Assembly (NCBI GenBank): GCA_037355855.1
Contig: CM074761.1
Location: 1,631,346-1,695,345 of the forward strand
DNA from: Pseudo-nitzschia pungens
Lineage: Eukaryota > Bacillariophyta > Bacillariophyceae > Bacillariales > Bacillariaceae
DNA length: 64,000 nt
Direction: 5' to 3'
Made by a program: the position numbers and the translations under genes. Positions 21,726 to 33,900 of this stretch are shown here, piece by piece. Each line of letters begins with the position of its first letter. Positions within the stretch are counted from its first letter, which is position 1. The notes under the pieces were generated by a model. The model was not told the DNA's origin and ran no database searches. It saw nothing but the letters and a program-made list of their open reading frames with translations.

Positions 21726-22866
21726 ATGATGTTTTCCAGAACAGTTCTAGTATTGGCTCTTGCAGTGAACACTGCCAGTGCGTTCACCCCTTCTGCTCGA
21801 TCCACAGCACAACAGGTAAGATTGCGATGATCAGATGCAGGTTGTCGGGAGAGGGAGGTGACGTCGGCAAGAACAAATAGATCTCGCGTGGTTCTTTTGG
21901 CCTTTTTAAACGACGAGTTACAGAACGCAATAAAACGATAGAATGTCTCGAAACGGAACTAGATGAAAGCGACTGCGTTTGAAGGCATCTTTGTGACAAA
22001 CTTAAACATCCATGAGACGAAAAATTACGTTAGTTTCCAGACGTAAAGTACTGTACTGAAGATACGAAGAAAACGAACAAAATCAAGAAATACAGGAGGA
22101 AAGCAACTTTAGTTTCAGCTTATTCTCTTGATGGAAGCAAACGATTGATGATTCGAAATGGGGTATAACAACCAATTCACAAAAGAGCGAGTCGAAGGTT
22201 CTTCCGTTAAAAACCTCTTACTTTCGACGCCAACGGATTCGTCTTAGCATCTAGTCAGAAACGTTTCTCTGACATGAATCTCACTGTCCTTTTCTTTCTA
22301 TACCTACCTTCGTGAAAATCATTGATCAGGTTGCTCAGATCGTGGAAGAGCGTCAACGATTCCAGCCCCGTACATCCGCCATCTTTGTCGGCGATGACGT
22401 AATGGATGATGACATCGAGTCCCCACCCGAAGAGGACTACATTGTCAATGTCGGTGACATCGAAGAAGATGCCGATGATGGCACCGAAGACGATGGACAA
22501 CCACCTGCATGGTACGAGTCTCAACAGCGACTTGACAAGGTTCGAGCCGAAAACCGAAGACACGAGAATGACACCGGATCTCCCGAATTCCAAGTTGCCG
22601 GTATGACTGAACGCATCTCTTACCTCACAAAGCACTTGCAACAACATCCGAAGGATTTCTCCACTCGTCGAGGACTTGTGGCGATGGTAAACAAACGTCG
22701 CCGTCTTCTGAATTACCTATACGGTGAGGATGAGGAGCGCTATGTTGCCCTTGTTCAATCATTGGGAGTTCGCCACAAGCCTCCTGGCCGATACGACAGA
22801 GAAGAACAATACGCTTCATTCCCCAAGCAAAAGGCAGTAAAGAAGCATTTGATGAAGAGAAAATAA
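21726..22866 (+). CDS. Plastid ribosomal protein uS15 (nuclear-encoded)
   Basis: A small-subunit ribosomal protein that binds the central domain of 16S-type rRNA. Exon 1 is 21726-21815 and exon 2 is 22330-22866 (or from 22339, since two AGs nine bases apart both keep the frame). Exon 1 encodes only a plastid presequence: a hydrophobic signal (RTVLVLALAVNTASAFTPS) with the ASAF cleavage motif. Exon 2 encodes an acidic extension of ~70 residues (many Asp/Glu) followed by the S15 core: FQVAGMTERISYLTKHLQ, then DFSTRRGLVAMVNKRRRLL and ALVQSLGVR. S15 alone is usually ~90 residues, so this protein (~208) is long because of the presequence and extension. From memory, plastid genomes of red-lineage algae lack rps15, which fits a nuclear copy. 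The 514-base intron is the longest seen in the window. Confidence 0.85.
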
Positions 22867-23381
22867 GCATTTGGAATCTTTTTAGCATCAGTCGAGGGGC
22901 ACTGCATGACCTCTTCACTTTCAGCCGTACCGAACTACAGCTACCAACTCCGCCACATATAATACGAATAAGGAACAACAGCCAAGTATAAGAATTTTGT
23001 GATGTACTTTATTCGATGGTGTCGTGCCGTAGCAGCAATATACTTCTCATCTTTAGTCTACTAAAATAAACCAAGCTCAATTTGTCTCATCAAACCGATA
23101 CTTTTAAATCACATCATTTTTCGAACGAGAATTTACTAGATGGACGTCGTGGCTTTCATCTACAACTACAGAATCATTCAGTCGCGCAACCAAACTGTTA
23201 CAATTATGAACCAATCGTGTGTTGTCTCTGAGCAACGCGTTGACTACAGCCAGTGATTCTTGTGAACCTCTGTCATGTTAGCATTTACGTCTTACAACAT
23301 GGGATATACGGTTTGCACACTTAGTTTGTACAAATCAGGTTCTATTGTTAGTATATTGAGGTGGGTAAGCTCCGTGATCCT
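22867..23381. other. Convergent spacer
   Basis: About 515 AT-rich bases between the 3' ends of uS15 and proteasome alpha4. No gene seen. Confidence 0.5.
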
Positions 23382-24440
23382 TTACTCTGTTGGTCGTTTT
23401 TCTTCTTCCATACTTGCTTCGATCTCATTTACGTGTGCTTGAATTGCACTTTCCTCAAGCATTTCCTTTAATCCACCTTGACGAACCACACATACTTGCA
23501 TGGTCTTCGCCCCGCTATCGACCACCTCTAGTAGTGCCTGAATGGCCAATCGGACACATTTTTGTTCGGTAAGATCCTCCTCTGTTAGATCTTGGTATTG
23601 CTTCTCCAAAAATTCTCTCAGAGATTTCGAATTGCGTCCTCCGATGACCTGTGCCTTCCATCTCGAGTGAGTTCCTGCAGGATCCGTTTGGTACAGATAA
23701 GGCTTAACCCCCTTGTCGTCATCGTTGACACCCGCTACTAGAGTCGCAATCCCAAACGGTCGGACTCCTCCCTGTTGTGTGTATTTTTGTTGAATTCGAG
23801 CAAGGTATCTCGCCAAGTAATCGGCAGATGGCGCGTCCTCCATCGCTAATCGGTACGATTGAGCCTCCAAACGAACCTTGTTGATCAAGACACGGGCGTC
23901 GGCCGTCAACCCTGCAAATGCAAGCACAGTTCGATCATCAATGTTTGCAATCTTTCGAATCGTTCGAGAATCCTGTAGTCTAGAAACACCAGTTCGAAAA
24001 TAAATGGGCAAGCATTAGTTTCGTCAAATTGAATTCATTGTCGATTTCAAGTGTTCGGAGTTCGACAACATCAGCAAGGATGCAACAAAAGTGTAGAATT
24101 TGCACGTATCGATATTCACCAAGATAAAAAATCAAGAAGAGGCATTGTAAGAAAAAAGTTTCCACCAATCCATCCGACAAAACAAACACGGGATCATCAC
24201 ATTTGGTCGCGTCGGAAGGCGACGACCCACGCAAAACGTCGGAAGGAAATCAACCGAGTTCCGTTTTTCTTTGTGGAAAACTCACTTCGCAATTGCTCTC
24301 TTCTCGACAGCAAGGACAACGCAATCTTTTCCCTGCACTCCAACAACCGTTGATCCTCTTCGCACGGCCTCCATCGAATACTCGACCTGCAACAAGTGTC
24401 CATCGGGACTAAATACGGTAATAGCGCGATCGTACGACAT
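23382..24440 (-). CDS. 20S proteasome subunit alpha type-7 (alpha4)
   Basis: An alpha-ring subunit of the 20S proteasome, which degrades ubiquitinated proteins in cytosol and nucleus. Exon 1 (24286-24440) begins [20 protein letters not shown], the alpha-subunit signature; the intron at 23980-24285 is GT-AG; exon 2 (23382-23979) continues [15 protein letters not shown]. Spliced length is 250 residues, right for this family. Other landmarks: [19 protein letters not shown], the catalytically silent alpha-type fold, [12 protein letters not shown], and [18 protein letters not shown]. Similarity of exon 1 to PSMA7-type sequences (VGVRG/KD and KSVAKLQD) points to alpha4. The start is fixed by the signature. 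The gene is intact. Its promoter is shared with the divergent GGPP synthase gene. Confidence 0.93.
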
Positions 24441-25162
24441 GTTGGGTTACACTGGACTCGACTTTTCTGCTATAAATGTTCAATGGTTATGGTCTTCAAT
24501 CTTGATTTCTCGAAGGATGCTGATCTAGCTGACAACGACTCTCAGTTTGTTGGCTCTCTGCAACAAAAGATTTAAGTCCCTTCATCCTGAACCGAGACGC
24601 CACCAAGACGAAGGTAATCTTTTCACCAGCCAAAGTCTCTCTCAATCAATAATTTTCGCTGTCTTTCGAACAGTTTCGATCGTATTATCCCTAGCCCTAA
24701 GCACATAAATAATTTGCACATCAATTTGGGGGATAAAATTTATTTATTTTGGTGGAAAGTTTTAGAATACAAATACCAAAAACTATTGTTGAAGTTTTTT
24801 ATGAGAACTTCCACGTAGAAGCCATCGAATAAAACTGGACGTTTTTTGACATGACAATTCGATAGCGGACAGGTAATCTTAATTACGTAGTACTCGTACG
24901 TAATTACCAGGTAATACGGTAACCTTAGTGTGAATGGAACTACGTATTTCCTTTCTTGTTGCATCGTGAAGGTAGCACTCGACCCGAAAGTGGAACTTGA
25001 CGAGGAAAAGCGATCTTGCTCTTCGTCACGACGTCGCCCTCCCGTACCGGTACTGTCTGCAGGAGCCTCTCTCTCCGTTAAAACAAGTGGATTAAAAGAA
25101 AGCAATCGGTAACGCAGTATCCCATTACTGCCATAGCAAGCAACAAAACAAAGAATAACACT
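24441..25162. other. Divergent spacer between proteasome alpha4 and GGPP synthase
   Basis: About 720 bases acting as 5' region for both. It contains GTAATTACCAGGTAATACGG-type strings near 24900 and CGTACCGGTACTG near 25042. No gene or clear TATA box. Confidence 0.5.
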
Positions 25163-26406
25163 ATGAAATTCACTAGTTATACTTTGGCTACCGTCGTAGG
25201 CCTTGCCTTCGCCGCGTCTTCAACCGAGGCCTTTGCTCCGGTTGCCAGCACCCCCAAGAGCACTCAACAATGGGCTTCAGTCGCAGAAGAGGCTTCGACT
25301 GATTTTGACTTGGGTGAATATGTCATGAGCAAGCAACCTGTCCTCAATGCCATGCTCAAGGAAACTGTCAAATCCATCGACCCTCCCAATACCGATCTCG
25401 TCAGCGAGTGCATGGAATATTCCTTGATGGCCGGAGGAAAGCGTGTCCGACCCGTCTTGTGTTTGGCTGCCGCAGAAATGTTCGCCTCTTCCAAGGAAGA
25501 AGCCGAGGCCGTGGCTCTCCCAACCGCCGTTGCCCTGGAAATGATCCACACCATGTCTTTGATGCACGACGATTTGCCCAGCATGGACAACGACGATTTG
25601 AGACGAGGAAAGCCCACGAGTCATGTGAGTAACTGCAATCCGTTGGGTTCGCTGAAGTGATCTTTCTGTACGCCAGGACTAAGTCTTTCTGTCACACAAT
25701 CCGTGACTACGTTCGGCTCTGTGGTGCTTGACGGTGGTTTTGCATCTGCTAAAATTTCAAACGAATTAAAAAAATCACGGACTAACTATTTTTTTCCCAC
25801 ATTCTGCAGGTTGTTTACGGAGAAGATCTAGCAATCTTGGGCGGTGATGCTTTGCTCAGTACCAGTTTCCAGTGGATTGCCGAGCATACTCCCCAAGACA
25901 AGGTCGACCCCGTCAAAATTTTGGATGTCGTAACACGCGTTGGAAAATGCGTCGGAGCCAAGGGTCTCGTCGGGGGGCAAGTCTTGGATTTGTTGTGCGA
26001 GGGAAAGCGTGGAAAGCGCGACGTTACCGTCGATGATTTGAAGTGGATCCACACACACAAGACGGCCGCATTGCTTGTGGTTGCTGTTTCCTGCGGAGCT
26101 ATTTTGGGGGGTGCCACCGAGGAAGAAGTAGAGGCATGCGAACGATTCGCGTTGAACATCGGTTTGGCTTTCCAAGTCGCAGATGATATCTTGGATGTCA
26201 CTGCATCGACAGAGGACCTTGGAAAGACGGCCGCGAAAGACTTGGAAGCCGACAAAACGACATACCCCAAACTTCTAGGATTGGACGGAGCACGTGCCGA
26301 AGCGCAACGGCTGACAGATGAGGCCAAGGCAGAATTAGAACAATTTGGCGAACGCGCTGTGCCATTGTTGGCCTTGGCGGATTACATCATCAACCGAAAG
26401 AACTAA
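25163..26406 (+). CDS. Plastid geranylgeranyl diphosphate synthase
   Basis: A trans-prenyltransferase making GGPP from IPP and allylic diphosphates, for carotenoids, chlorophyll phytyl chains and phylloquinone. Exons 25163-25624 and 25810-26406, GT-AG intron, spliced length 352 residues. Seen: a signal peptide plus plastid motif ([13 protein letters not shown]); [15 protein letters not shown]; the first Asp-rich motif DDLPSMDND with its HD helix ([11 protein letters not shown]); [13 protein letters not shown]; the GQ of the family (GGQVLDLL); the KTAALL motif; and the second Asp-rich motif DDILDVT. Two small residues before the first motif (SLM) suit a C20 product, by inference. The start at 25163 is the only ATG giving the signal peptide. 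Intact. Confidence 0.92.
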
Positions 26407-26677
26407 GAGCATAGATACTTCAATAAATAATAAGAAGCTCCAAGATGATAGATATCAAATTATTGCATACCCTTGGATCTCGGCGCGTTGAATAAAACGG
26501 TTACATTTCGCATCAGGCTTTGTATTTTTGAACAGCTCCATCTGATAACCGTTGAGCAGCATCAGAATCCTTCTCCGTGACGATGCCAACTCTCGAATTC
26601 TCACCGACTTCGGTAATTGAATTGAAATGATGCGTTGAAGGGACGCATCTCTACGTAGCATCGAAGAACACACTAAC

Positions 26678-27256
26678 TTAGTTGTTTCTTTCGTTTTCTT
26701 TTTCCACCAATTTTCGAAATTCTTCTTCTTCTTTTTTCTCTGCTTCAGTCAATTCTTTTTCCTCCTCGTCTTCATCCTCGTCCTCTTCGTCGTCGTCCTC
26801 GTCACCTCCAGGTTTTACCGCCACCAAAACCCAACCTCCATCCTGTGCTTGTTCGCATTTCAGCATCAGACCAGCCATTACGAGGCCCATGCGAATGGAA
26901 TCCACGTCATCTGGTTGTACCGGCATATCCTCGGCCAAGACGGCAGACTCTGGCAAGACATGAACCGAGACTTCTTTTCCCGGAATCATTCCTTCGTAAA
27001 ACGTCGACAGAACAGAAACATCGAACAACGACGATACGGATGATGATTTCAGCAAAACGTGAACCGCTTCCAAAGAATTCGGTCGGACACTCTTGGCAGC
27101 TTCCTCCAGTGTACCCGCCATGTCCTCCGGAGACGAAATCTTCAGTGAAAGAATGTCGGACGTTTGGACCGGATCGAAATTCATCGACCCCAGCATCACA
27201 ACAACCGTCGTTGGTGCAAAATCGTCGTCATTGTTTGCGGTGACTTCCCCGGCCAT
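26678..27256 (-). CDS. Small acidic protein, function unknown
   Basis: A 192-residue intact open frame from an ATG at 27256. The N-terminal ~140 residues have alternating hydrophobic segments (TTVVVMLGSMNFD, EAVHVLLKSSSVSSLFDVSV, MGLVMAGLMLK, GGWVLVAVKP). The C-terminus is an Asp/Glu block of ~20 residues followed by a charged helix. The fold pattern faintly recalls the methyltransferase-like N-terminal domain of Dre2/anamorsin, but the cysteine C-terminus of that family is missing, so I do not assign it. Convergent with GGPP synthase (271 bases between stops). Confidence 0.6.
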   Translation of the reverse strand: MAGEVTANNDDDFAPTTVVVMLGSMNFDPVQTSDILSLKISSPEDMAGTLEEAAKSVRPNSLEAVHVLLKSSSVSSLFDVSVLSTFYEGMIPGKEVSVHVLPESAVLAEDMPVQPDDVDSIRMGLVMAGLMLKCEQAQDGGWVLVAVKPGGDEDDDEEDEDEDEEEKELTEAEKKEEEEFRKLVEKENERNN

Positions 27257-29336
27257 TGTTGTTTCTTTGTCGTTCTTTCCAATAGTTCCGATTGAAATAA
27301 TAATAAAAATAATGCAACGTTATGGTGGGGAGTATGTATCGCTCCCTTTCGTTCGTCGGATATGAATTGATCCCCCCGATAGATGATGTTGTCGACACTT
27401 TGTTGAGATTGGACCGGGAGTAATTACTGGTACTTGAAAACGGCTACCGTACGGTACGAGTAAGGCTTACTTCGATAAGTTACTTGCGCGTTGTGATGAT
27501 CGGAAAGAAAAGAATGATCGATCCGTTCAATCAAATCAAGGTTTTCGCAGGCAAAAGGATGGCGGACAAAGTATTTTTGAAAAAGGGGAGGCAGTGATTG
27601 GGCAGATGGGGAGCTTCAATTTGTGATGAGGATACCTTGTACTATCCTTTTCGTAAGGTTACCGCTACATACCGGTAACTTATTCATCAATAGGGGGGGG
27701 AATCACGATCACAGTGGTTCCCGGTTCCAAGTTGAAAACTTGAGATTGATTGAGCTCGAAACATTTTTTTCAGTGTGATTTTGGAAAGCTTCTTTGCATC
27801 ATCATCATCATCATCATCGTAGGCGCAGACGATCAATCAAATCAAATATACCGAGAAAGATTCTTGTACACGTACATGCCTGATCGGATACAATATACTC
27901 CACCCTGCATCGATAAGAATACCGAGGCGCGACCTCCTTCTAGATTTCCTCTCGCTCGGTAGACCGGGTTCTTGTATGATGTACCCTGCATGTTCTTTCG
28001 CCTTCCTTGAATTCGTGCTCGGCAGGCAAACGTTGTCCCAGACCGCTGACAACGAACGATACCTTGGGTAAAGTTTTTACGGTCAGACACAACAGTTCGT
28101 CGCATCTTCCGTTTTTTCCAGACTTACCAGGTCGAACCGTTCACGAGTTTACACGGATCGGCGTGATGTCCGGCACGAAACTACTTTTGATCGAAGAAAG
28201 AAGTTCGCCTCTATTTTCGAGCAGTCCCGTTTGGACCATTCAACTACTACTCTTTCCCCGCACAACACACCGAACAAGCAGAACCAAAGCTTACAGAGGG
28301 TGTACGGAATGGATAGAGAAATCGGTTACTACTACGGAGTTCGAAATGGCCATCGTGCCAGATATTCCGCTCAACGACGAACGACCACTGCATCGAAAGT
28401 CCGAGTGAGAATCGCAACGAGGGCAATAGCAACGACTAAAAATTTCTTTGGGAGGGACGACGAATTCATAGTGCGATTCAGACATAGAGGTGCCCTTCCC
28501 TGACTGTCGACAACCTAGCGTTTCCAAATTGAAACTCGGAGAAGCAGTGCCGACACGTGACCTTGGTTCGGTTGTCGCATGCAATTCTGAACGAACAAAC
28601 CGCTCACCTTGTCAGCCTGGAATGTTGACTCCTTTGCAACCGTATATTGCAAATTCAGTGCAGGAACCGATCGGTCTTGTCGGTTTTCGACGTCGGGCGA
28701 TGTATGTGACAGTTCTATCAGAGCAACAGATGATAGTCCCGTTACGGCAAATCATTAAAAGGTTGGTGACTATTATTTTCACCGTTTTTGTTCGCATTCC
28801 AGTATAAGTGGATGCGTCCCGTGGACACTCTACCAGTGATTCGACCACGGCATGGACGTTCGATGTTTCGTTCTTCTCTGAGGTGTGGTGAAAATGGCAC
28901 CATCTCCGTTGTAGGAGATTCATCTTCGCGGAGTGATGGACCACTCTCTTCGTGACTCGTTATTCACGTCGAGAGCGTAAAAAAGGAGTTTTTGGACGAC
29001 GCAATGGGAAGGCTCGTTTTTATCGAGGTCTACGGCACCTAAAATGTGCACACGAGTCATCTGTCGTAATGCAAAACAGGTACAAACTGGACGACCCGAA
29101 AGGACCGACAATTGTAGAGTCTTTTCTCCTGAAATTCTATACTGCAGGAACAGATTGGCGTTGGTTATTTTTATCCTTTTAGATACCAAGGTTGTGTCTG
29201 TTGTTTGCGAGTTTTGTTGCGCTTTATCCTATTTGTGGTGTGTGTTTCGTGTCTTCTTGTTGTTACCACTATTATTATTATTTTTCAATCATCCCGTTCC
29301 GCACGAATGCATAAAAGTACTTTTCCAACCCCCGTC
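27257..29336. other. Intergenic, no firm gene
   Basis: About 2 kb. It contains an (ATC)n run near 27796-27820, a poly-G tract near 27694, TACCGGTAAC near 27671, and several short open frames without recognisable domains on both strands (28007-28408, 28490-28807, 28612-28944). None has splice or motif support, so I leave them uncalled. Confidence 0.5.
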
Positions 29337-30044
29337 TCACGGCAAGTCGTAGGTCGGTCGGATCATGCTGGGGGCATTCCATCCATTCGAATGGTCCAGA
29401 TCGTACGGCTCCGAGATGATGCAACCATCGCTGGTGCACTTGGCAAGCTGGATGCGAGCCGAAGCGCGGCAATCTCTGTAGAACAAGACCTTCATGCAAT
29501 CCTCCATCAAGGCGCGTGCCTCACCCTCGCTCAGATCGGGTCTCCACTTTTCTCGCAACAGCGGCATAGCCAGGTAGGCTCCAAACCCTGTCGCCACCAA
29601 ATTTTCCTGGAGAGTTGTTCCCAACCTGTCTACGGTTCCCAAAAATGGTTTGGAGGTTTGGTCGTCCCAGCCCGCTACTACGACGTCGTTCCAGTAAGGA
29701 TTCATGCGAGATCGTTTCTGGTACATGACGGCTCGCAAGTAATTCCAGAGCGACTTTGCGGATAGCTTGCGATCGACGTAGATGCTCTCGATCGAATTCG
29801 TTGTCGATTCTTCCAAAGCCAGAGCCTTCACCCGGGTAACGATTTCTTGCAAGTCCGAGAATTCTCCCGAAGCACCGACCAAGATGCGGTCTTCGATGCC
29901 GAAAATGCGGGGAGTATCAAAAGATTTGGCCATGCTTCCGTACGAAAGCAACGTATCGGCAGCCAGCATGACGCCGCCATCGTATACGATGCCGATAACG
30001 CTGGTGCCTGTGGTAATTGGACGAGTGGTTCGTTGGGTGGACAT
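29337..30044 (-). CDS. 20S proteasome subunit beta type-4 (beta7)
   Basis: A beta-ring subunit of the 20S proteasome, of the non-catalytic beta7 kind. Seen: TTGTSVIGIVYDGGVMLAAD near the N-terminus, GSMAKSFDTPRIFGIEDRIL, and VGASGEFSDLQEI, all matching PSMB4-type proteins (TGTSVLGV, GSYGSLARF, GASGDYADFQ). A longer open frame begins at 30212, but it would add a hydrophobic segment (SCNPSL preceded by a run of Leu/Ile) that does not suit a proteasome subunit, so I take the ATG at 30044 (235 residues). Intact and intronless. It lies 947 bases from the end of the PHYLLO gene on the same strand. Confidence 0.9.
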   Translation of the reverse strand: MSTQRTTRPITTGTSVIGIVYDGGVMLAADTLLSYGSMAKSFDTPRIFGIEDRILVGASGEFSDLQEIVTRVKALALEESTTNSIESIYVDRKLSAKSLWNYLRAVMYQKRSRMNPYWNDVVVAGWDDQTSKPFLGTVDRLGTTLQENLVATGFGAYLAMPLLREKWRPDLSEGEARALMEDCMKVLFYRDCRASARIQLAKCTSDGCIISEPYDLDHSNGWNAPSMIRPTYDLP

Positions 30045-30991
30045 GGTTCTGCTGTCGGTTTGTAATGTAGTGGACGTGGTAATCAAGGATGGATTGCAGG
30101 AGCAACTGGTCGTCAATAGAAAGATGATAAGGAATGGAAGTCGAAGTGCGGTCAATGTCGATGATAGCAAGATACACATCACCGTGATTGATTTGTAGAG
30201 TGGTGCATCCAAGGGGATGGATTACGAGGTAAGTAATTACTGTACCGGTAGAACGGATCGATCTGTGTTTCCCTGTCGTTGCAAGATCGCACGGTGTTTC
30301 GTGTGTGCATTCGACGGTTTTCTTTTCGCATCGATCGATCGATCGACTTTGTTGCAAATTAAAAGCTAACATAGCTCTTACTGTGCCGATACTCCGCATC
30401 TCTCATAAAAATCAAAGCTCGCTTAAGGTTAACTTACGAGTCAGTCCCTTTTTGAATTATTGTTGAGAGTGTTGAGATTGACAACTCCTGGAAACAGAAG
30501 ATGGTGGAGACAAAGGACGAGTTCCGCCCAGCGTTTTGAACACAAGTAGCACTCGTAGCTTGCTTCCCAACATCTTTTCTTGTTGTCTCGGCCATGACCA
30601 TCAAAGCGTTTGAACTTTCAGTTGCGTTCAGCAGTGCACTCAAAAGGAAACATTGCGCTTCAATGATAGTACAGAATGATTCCTTTGATAGCTACTACTA
30701 CCAGCAGTACTAGTCCTAGGATTTTCAGCCTGGCACTGCGGCACTATCTTTGAATAAAGGTTGGTCCTCATCGTCGTTCCATTTCATCATCCAAACAGCC
30801 CATACTGCAGAATTCCTTACTAGTAGTAACAAATGAACCCTTATGTATTAACTCTATTGTTAGTTTTACTATATTCTACACACTACGAAATAGTACCATT
30901 ACTTCCATGCTTGAAACAGTTGCAGAAGAAATGAGGCACCATGTCAATCATATGTCGAGCAAGTGCTCGAATCATTTCCCGAGAGCACACC
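30045..30991. other. Spacer between proteasome beta7 and the 3' end of PHYLLO
   Basis: 947 bases, AT-rich, with ACTAGT/CTACTA clusters near 30695-30725 and 30820, CGATCGATCGATCGA near 30333, and TACCGGTAGAA near 30242. No gene seen. Confidence 0.5.
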
Positions 30992-33900
30992 TTACTCTTG
31001 GTTGTCTCCGGACGAAGGCAAGCGAGTGGAAGCAAGAGTTGCTTCGATGGCGCTTGCTTTTCCCTCCACGGCTCCGAAAAGAGCATCTCCGAGCTCCAGA
31101 TTTCCTTCTTCGAGTGCCAGATCGCCCTTCACGACGTCGCGGAACATTTCCAGGGACCATTTCATGATCTTGTTTCTCAAAAAGTCTTCCACAATGGTGC
31201 CGCGAAAGAGGCTCGACAACAAGCGAGGCACAACAAAGGCCATTTGCACATTGATGGAGCACGTACCACCCGTTCTGGTTTGATCGCCCGGGCTTGGGAT
31301 GAATTGTACCACGCCTTTGTTTTTTAGACCGCTAGTGGATTCCCATCGAATGCCCTTGTACGGTGCATTTATTAGTTCGGACTTGGCACGCCACCGAAAG
31401 CTCACACCGCGAACTCGAAGGTTCCATTCGGTTTCTTTTCCATTGTCCATGTACGCGACCGACGCTAGCCACGGAGACCAACGAGGCTGCTGGGGTAGAT
31501 CGGTAAAGCGGGCACAGGCAATGTCGGCGCTGAAGGGAAGAGGAAGGGATGCCACCAGAACAATCTCACGACTGGTGCTGCTGGCAGAAGTGGACGCCTC
31601 GAAATCATCCAACATGTACTCGGGGTTGGAATCTTCGCTCGTTCCTTGCATAACCACTTCGGATATTTCTGCAGGCACGTCTGGGCTTCCGGTAGGATTC
31701 TCCACGAGAGGCAATTCACGAGAAAGAGGCGTCGGCGAAACGCTTTGGATTTCATCCAAACCTAGGTCGAAGAACGCCCGAGACAGGGAAGCAACATTCA
31801 GCAGACCTTTTTGACTGACGTAGGATCCAAACGTGGGCGAAATGATGTCGCTGGTCATTAGCTCAAACGTACTCAAGCCATGTGGGTACTGTTGTGTGGC
31901 ATCCGAAACCGTTGCAAGAAATGAAGCGTAGGCGAGCCCGATGCCGGAATCAAACGACGACGTAAAGACAGCACCCATATTGAGTTCGGCTCTGGCGAAA
32001 CGAGCGAGGCGAAGGGACATCTCCAGACCAAGAAGCGATGGCTTCAAAATGATTGCCGCACAACCTCGCGGACCCTCACCAAACACGCTCAAGAGACTTT
32101 CCTTCACCGCTGAAAAGTTGTTGTCGTGAACTGTTAACAAATCGTAAATGCTTTCATCCAATGCATAAGGAATGGAATTCTCGTTGAAGGAACGTTCCAA
32201 TGCTGCAACTTGGTTTTCCAGAATCCAATGCCCGTCCTCTTCAAGCTGTTTTTCAAGCGGTTCCTCGATGTATTCCAGTCCTCCATCGACAAGTCCAACG
32301 TCGAGGGCTTTCAAGCCGTTTGCAAAACTGCAGAACGATGATTCATTGAAAGCTCGGTTTGCATCAGCACGAATCTTTCCGGTGTCTTTTTCTGAGTTAA
32401 GTAGGGTACTCCTCAATACCTGCATATCTGTGGAAAGTGACTGGTGCCCAACTTTCACCTTCCAAGAAGAATACTTAGTTCTTGGATCATAAGTACCTAC
32501 CGACGTTGGCTGATTACGTGTTACAAGACCATTCAGTGGTAGAGTTGAAGTTTGTGAGGACACAGCTTGAGAATCAGGTGCATTCGACATTAGAGCTTGA
32601 AGGATTGGGGTTCGCAGTTTCGAAGAAGCAAGTGATAAAATCGCCATCTCCAAACCAGACCGAACCGAAGGGTATAAAGTATCTACTGACAACACGGAAC
32701 AAAGCAAGTCAATGTAGTCTGCAAGGGCTCCTTCCAATGCAAGAACTTGCTTTACGTCAAAAGGCGGAATGGCTTCAGACGGAATGTTCGACAGTCGATT
32801 GGCAATTGTTTCGAGCTTGATTCCCAGCCTCTTCGAAAGATTCAACATGCAGGTTTTCTAAAGGACTGATTTCACCAATGCCAATTTGTAAACCATCGTT
32901 TGACGCAACTTGAACAACGAATCCCAAGCGTTTCTTTACGCTACTAGATTTGGCTTCTGAACCCCAACCAATCCCCGATACACCTGTATTCTCTGACCTC
33001 TCCGCGGCCAAATTTATGCTGAAAGATTCGAAATCTAATGCACCAATGGAACAAATCGATGGTGCATTACCCATTTCGTTGCGTGGACTTATTTCCGATT
33101 TCTTTACACTAGGGATAAACTTTGCTTCCCATATCTTTGTGTCGTTTTTACCGAAAGATGGTGCTTCGTCCCGTTCTTGTTGCGAAAAAGCGTCAATGGC
33201 GTGTGCGACATCATCGGACGCTTCTACAAGAAGAGCATGCCCTTTCCCTTGAACTTCAACGTAGCTTAAGGATGGTTCGATGTCGAACCAATGTCTACCG
33301 ATGTTGCTATATTTCTTATCAAGTCCTCCGGCGATGAATAATGTCTTTTTCGCGGTCACTCCTCGCCAATCCTCGTTACTGCATCGAGGAGGAGAGCACT
33401 GTCGTAATACTGCTGCAATGTCATAACCCCTCAAAGATAATGTCGCCGTACGTCTCTCAATCATATCTCTGTATGCATCATGCATTTTCAACTTGCCCCA
33501 AAGCGGTGTGCTATACCAATTATTAAGGAATTCTGACCATATTTGAGGGGCAACTTCTGGAGAAGCCGGCGACAGAGACGCTCGGCGTGACAAATACTCA
33601 ATCCGTTTTGCCAATCGATCATCTTTAAGGAGTCGATCAATGTTCTCCTCTACCAAATCATCCGCCGATTGTCTACTAGTCCTGACAATTTCACCCGGAT
33701 ACGTTGAGATCAATATCATTTTTGTTTCGTCATTGAGAATTTTGACAGCGTCGCCGTTACTTCTATCTGGAGTCATCGACAAGCGTTTCATTGCCAAGGC
33801 CACCCGTCCGCCCAGACTGTAACCAGCTAAAGAGTCAACCTTGTCAATTCCGTAAGCATTTAATGTTCTACATACAGCGAGCGCCATTTCATCGACAACG

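Noticed and set aside
26678..27256. Assigning the acidic protein as Dre2/anamorsin
   Set aside because: The family's cysteine-rich iron-sulfur C-terminus is missing, and the N-terminal likeness is faint.
29205..29765. Plus-strand open frame opposite the beta7 proteasome gene
   Set aside because: It is a shadow of the conserved minus-strand gene.
30045..30212. Longer N-terminus for proteasome beta7
   Set aside because: It would add a membrane-like segment, which does not suit a proteasome subunit.
32800..32820. Intron to explain the PHYLLO frame change
   Set aside because: No GT-AG pair removes the mismatch while keeping both conserved sides; a one-base indel does.
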